A stretch of DNA of 64,000 nucleotides from CAVONV01 sp963697355 (GTDB lineage: Bacteria; Acidobacteriota; Vicinamibacteria; Marinacidobacterales; DATDRI01), in the NCBI GenBank assembly GCA_963697355.1, contig CAVONV010000030.1, positions 15,866-79,865 of the forward strand, given 5' to 3'. The notes under the pieces were generated by a model. It searched no databases. It had not been told where the DNA came from and saw nothing but the letters and a program-made list of their open reading frames with translations. Positions 61,166 through 64,000 of the stretch are shown here, piece by piece (position 1 is the first letter of the stretch; each line of letters starts with the position of its first letter). The position numbers and the translations under genes are program-made.

Positions 61166-64000
61166 ATCGGCGATTAAACTGCTGGAAGACCTCACCGAAC
61201 GGGCCAAGGAGCTCACGTGCCTCTATGCCATCGAGGAGACTTTGAAGGAAACCGAGAAGGACATCAGATCAAGTTTGCGATCGTATCATTCAGGCCATTC
61301 CCCCGGGATGGCAGTTCCCAGAGATCTGTGTGGCCAAGATCACTCTCGAAGGAAAGGAGTACCAGTCCAAAAACTTCGAGGAGACACCTTGGAAGTTGAA
61401 CGCGGACATCTTACAGCAGAGTCAGGTGGTGGGTACGATCGGCGTCTGCTACACCCAAGAAACAACGGGCGCGGATCTCAGACCCTTTCCTCGAGGAGGA
61501 GAAAAAGCTCATCGAGACTATTGCCGATCGACTCAATCACTTCCTGACCTACAAGAAGATGAAGCACGTCTTCCAGGAATGGCAAATTGGGGACCGGGAG
61601 TTTTCTGAAAAGCGCAGAGGAGATTGGGAGGCCGTGCTGGATCTCATTCGCCAGACGGACAACGCCTTTTTCCTGAGAATCTCCAACAAAATGCTCAACC
61701 ACTTGTGTTGGAGCGGAATCGAAGATGCAGAGGAGCTGAGGCGCGTGGATGCCCACCAGGATGAGGCCGGCGGTCACCACCACGGCGACGAATTGAAAAC
61801 ACGCCACCCCAGCCGCGAACTGGATTATTCCGCGGAATTCACGCAGAGATTATTCGGCATCGCCGCCGATCACCTGAGCGGTGACGAGATTCTTTCCCGT
61901 ATCCAGATGTGGATCCAGGAGGACAAGCTCGGTGCGTTGCTCCGGACCGTCCGCCGCCACCTGCCGCTTTCCGAGGTGGCAAGCGCCCTCCGACGTTATT
62001 TCATCACGACTCGCGAACGAAACGGACAACCGATACCCCTTGGCAAGGGGCCTGAAGGTTCTTCTGATCGAGTCCATTCTGTCGAACCGACTGGAGTACA
62101 TCGACGTCGCAAAGGATCACGTGGAGATCGAGGACCTCTATCATCTTCTTCAGAACGTGATTTTTTCCGCGGAGAGCCACGGAAGGCTCGGCGGGAAGAG
62201 CGCAGGACTCTTCCTTGCTTCGCAGATCTTGAAGAAAACGAAAGAAGGCAGTGGTTCGAACTCGCCGCTACGCCTTCCTAAGACCTGGTATATCTCATCG
62301 GACATGATGCTCGAATTCATGCACTACAACAACATGGACGAGGTCATAGAGCAGAAGTACAAGGAGATTGAAAGAGTCCGTTTCGAGTACACGCATGTCA
62401 TCGATATGTTCAAGCAGACGATCTTCCCACCCGAAATGGTCAACGGGCTGTCCATGGCTCTGGACGACTTTGGGACGAAGCCACTCGTCGTGCGGAGCTC
62501 GTCGCTACTCGAGGACCGGACGGGCTCCGCCTTCGTCGACAAGTACAAGAGCATCTTCTTGGGGAACCAGGGGACCAGGGAGGAGCGCCTCCGAGACCTC
62601 ATGCATGCGGTGGCTGAGGTGTACGCGTCGAATTTCGGACCAGAGCCCATCGAGTACAGAGCGGAGCGCGGGCTGCTGGAGCTCAGCGAGCAGATGGGTA
62701 TCATGATTCAAGAGGTAGTGGGAACCCGGATGGGTTCCTATTTTCTTCCAGCCTATTCAGGAGTCGCCCGCAGTCGCAACGACTTCCAGTGGTCTGTCGA
62801 GGTCAAACCTGAGGATGGCATCGTCCGTATCCTTCCCGGACTGGGGAGCCGAGCCGTGGACAGAACCAGCGGCGAGCACCCCGTAGTGATCGTACCAGGC
62901 TACCCCTCTCTAAGGATGGATCGGAAGGTGGTGGATCGTTTACGCCACAGTCCCAAAAGAATCGATGTGATCAATTTGGAGACCAATCGTCTCCAAACAG
63001 TCGACCTCTATCAGATTTTAAGCGTCCCTAGCCAAGCCAAAGCCTACACAGAACACATCGTGTCGGTAATCGAAGGCGACGAGATCCGGCCGCCGGACAA
63101 CGAGAAGCCGGACTTAGACAACGATCAACTCGTGGTGACGTTCGACGGATTGGTCTCCCGGAGCCCCTTCGTTTTGCAGATCCGAAATGCCTTGCGGACG
63201 CTCGAGAAAGCACTTGGCGGGCCCGTAGAAATCGAGTTTGCCTCAGACGGAGAACAGCTCTTTCTCCTCCAATGCCGATCGCAAACCTTCCTCCATAGAC
63301 CACGTCCAGCCCCCATTCCGAAGGACATGGCTCGAGATAGAGTTATTTTTTCCGCCAATCGTTTCGTGCCGAACGGACGGACCACCAACATCACTCACAT
63401 TGTCTACGTTGACCCGGACGGATACGAGTCGCTCGAAGGACATTCGCGTTGTCAGGCTCTAGAGCCTGCGGTGTCGAAACTGAACGAGTTGCTCCCCAAA
63501 CGGCAGTTCATCTTCATGGGCCCAGGCCGTTGGAGTGTCCACGGCAACGGACGCGCCGGTATGGACATCAAATACAACGACGTCAAAAATGCCGGGGTTC
63601 TGGTCGAGTTAATCAAGCAGGAAGCCAAGAATGGAGCCGCCCTATCTTTCGGAGCTCACTTCTTGCTCGACCTCATGGAATCGGATATCCGTTACCTTCC
63701 CGTCTTCCCGGATGATGATGAGACCAGCTTCAACGTAAATTTTCTCATGCGTTCGAAAAACGTGCTTCCGGAGCTGCTCCCAGAGTACGCGTTTCTCTCC
63801 GATGCGGTCCGAGTCATTGATGTCCCCAGCTCCACGGATGGGAAAGTAGTGCAGGTCCTGATGAACGCGGAACTCGGCGAGGCGATCGCGCTCCTCACTG
63901 ATCCGGACGAGGAGATCGGGCAACCCGAGCGGGAGGAGGCTCTGGAAGACGGCCACCCCGAAACCTATTGGCGCTGGCGCTACCGTATGGCTGAGCAGAT
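61149..64000 (+). pseudogene. GAF plus PEP/pyruvate-binding ATP-grasp fusion protein 3 (runs off the window, three frame breaks)
   Basis: The ATG at 61149 overlaps the end of the previous gene. The N-terminus (LTERAKELTCLYAIEETLKE) resembles the sensor region of the histidine kinase at 49396, and a GAF-like domain follows (ICVAKITLEGKEYQSKNFEE). Breaks lie near 61275, 61485 and 62040. A helical linker with a His-rich patch (DEAGGHHHGDELK) leads to an ATP-grasp domain: GRLGGKSAGLFLASQIL, KPLVVRSSSLLEDRTGSAFV, MIQEVVGTRMGSYFLPAYSG and FLLQCRSQTF. From about 62040 the frame is open to the right edge. The sensor fusion suggests the phosphotransfer-like activity is ligand-controlled. The C-terminus is not visible. 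Confidence 0.78.

Noticed and set aside
50300..62100. Interpretation as a decaying pseudogene island
   Set aside because: Every conserved block of each gene is present and in order, breaks are single-base and evenly spread, and gene overlaps are still exact. Consensus error is the simpler explanation.

Overview
The window looks like a piece of a chromosome (most likely a metagenome-assembled contig) from a Gram-negative-type bacterium with a moderate GC content of roughly 55 percent. An outer-membrane-barrel protein with a terminal Phe, lipoprotein and secretion signals, M28 and M1 peptidases, an RsbRD-type sensor domain and a DUF1847 protein would fit Acidobacteriota or a similar deep lineage. 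That placement is an inference from gene style; there is no rRNA or other marker to fix it. I see no tRNA, rRNA, CRISPR array, prophage or intact insertion sequence.

Region 1 (1-13.3 kb) is ordinary chromosome: a sugar-type oxidoreductase, a cysteine desulfurase-like enzyme, cysS, an exported M28 peptidase, an amidohydrolase with a degraded active site, the radical-SAM enzyme AmrS, a polytopic membrane protein, an M1 peptidase, YggT, a patatin-like lipase, a polyacidic protein and an RRM protein. Octamer-repeat arrays and palindromes sit at gene ends here. Region 2 (13.6-17.6 kb) is a signalling pair: a transmembrane Ser/Thr kinase with an extracytoplasmic sensor, then an FHA-GAF-adenylate/guanylate cyclase. 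The kinase frame is broken by a 10-bp tandem duplication. Region 3 (17.9-23.7 kb) has small unknowns, a DHH phosphoesterase and a seven-gene PadR operon (DUF364, DUF5320, two NifX-like proteins, ferredoxin, metallo-beta-lactamase fold protein) behind a consensus promoter inside a large dyad.

Region 4 (23.9-46 kb) is the most interesting part. At least nine sequences matching the sigma-54 -24/-12 consensus (GG-N10-GC) lie just upstream of genes, several as divergent pairs. The genes they would drive are a tetraheme cytochrome c with a glycosyltransferase, two paralogous stand-alone RsbRD domains, a CGGC protein, a small membrane protein with a TsaA-fold protein, a phosphatase-TPR protein, an ABC exporter operon, a tandem kinase-like protein, and malic enzyme with a tandem universal stress protein. 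Alanine dehydrogenase, a CoA-transferase and a duplicated DUF1847 protein lie among them.

Region 5 (46.2-64 kb) carries glutamate dehydrogenase, a PEP/pyruvate-binding ATP-grasp protein, a GAF histidine kinase, an NtrC-type sigma-54 activator (GAFTGA loop) and a redox cluster: NuoE-like, NuoF-GltD fusion, HoxU-like ferredoxin subunit and an FMN glutamate-synthase domain. Two further PEP/pyruvate-binding proteins follow, one fused to a GAF domain. I infer that regions 4 and 5 form one sigma-54-controlled energy or redox stress programme built on pyruvate, malate, alanine and glutamate metabolism.

Two stretches (about 36.9-39.3 kb and 50.3-62.1 kb) contain many single-base frame breaks in otherwise well-conserved genes. 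Assembly or consensus indels are more likely there than gene decay, so genes in them are annotated across the breaks.
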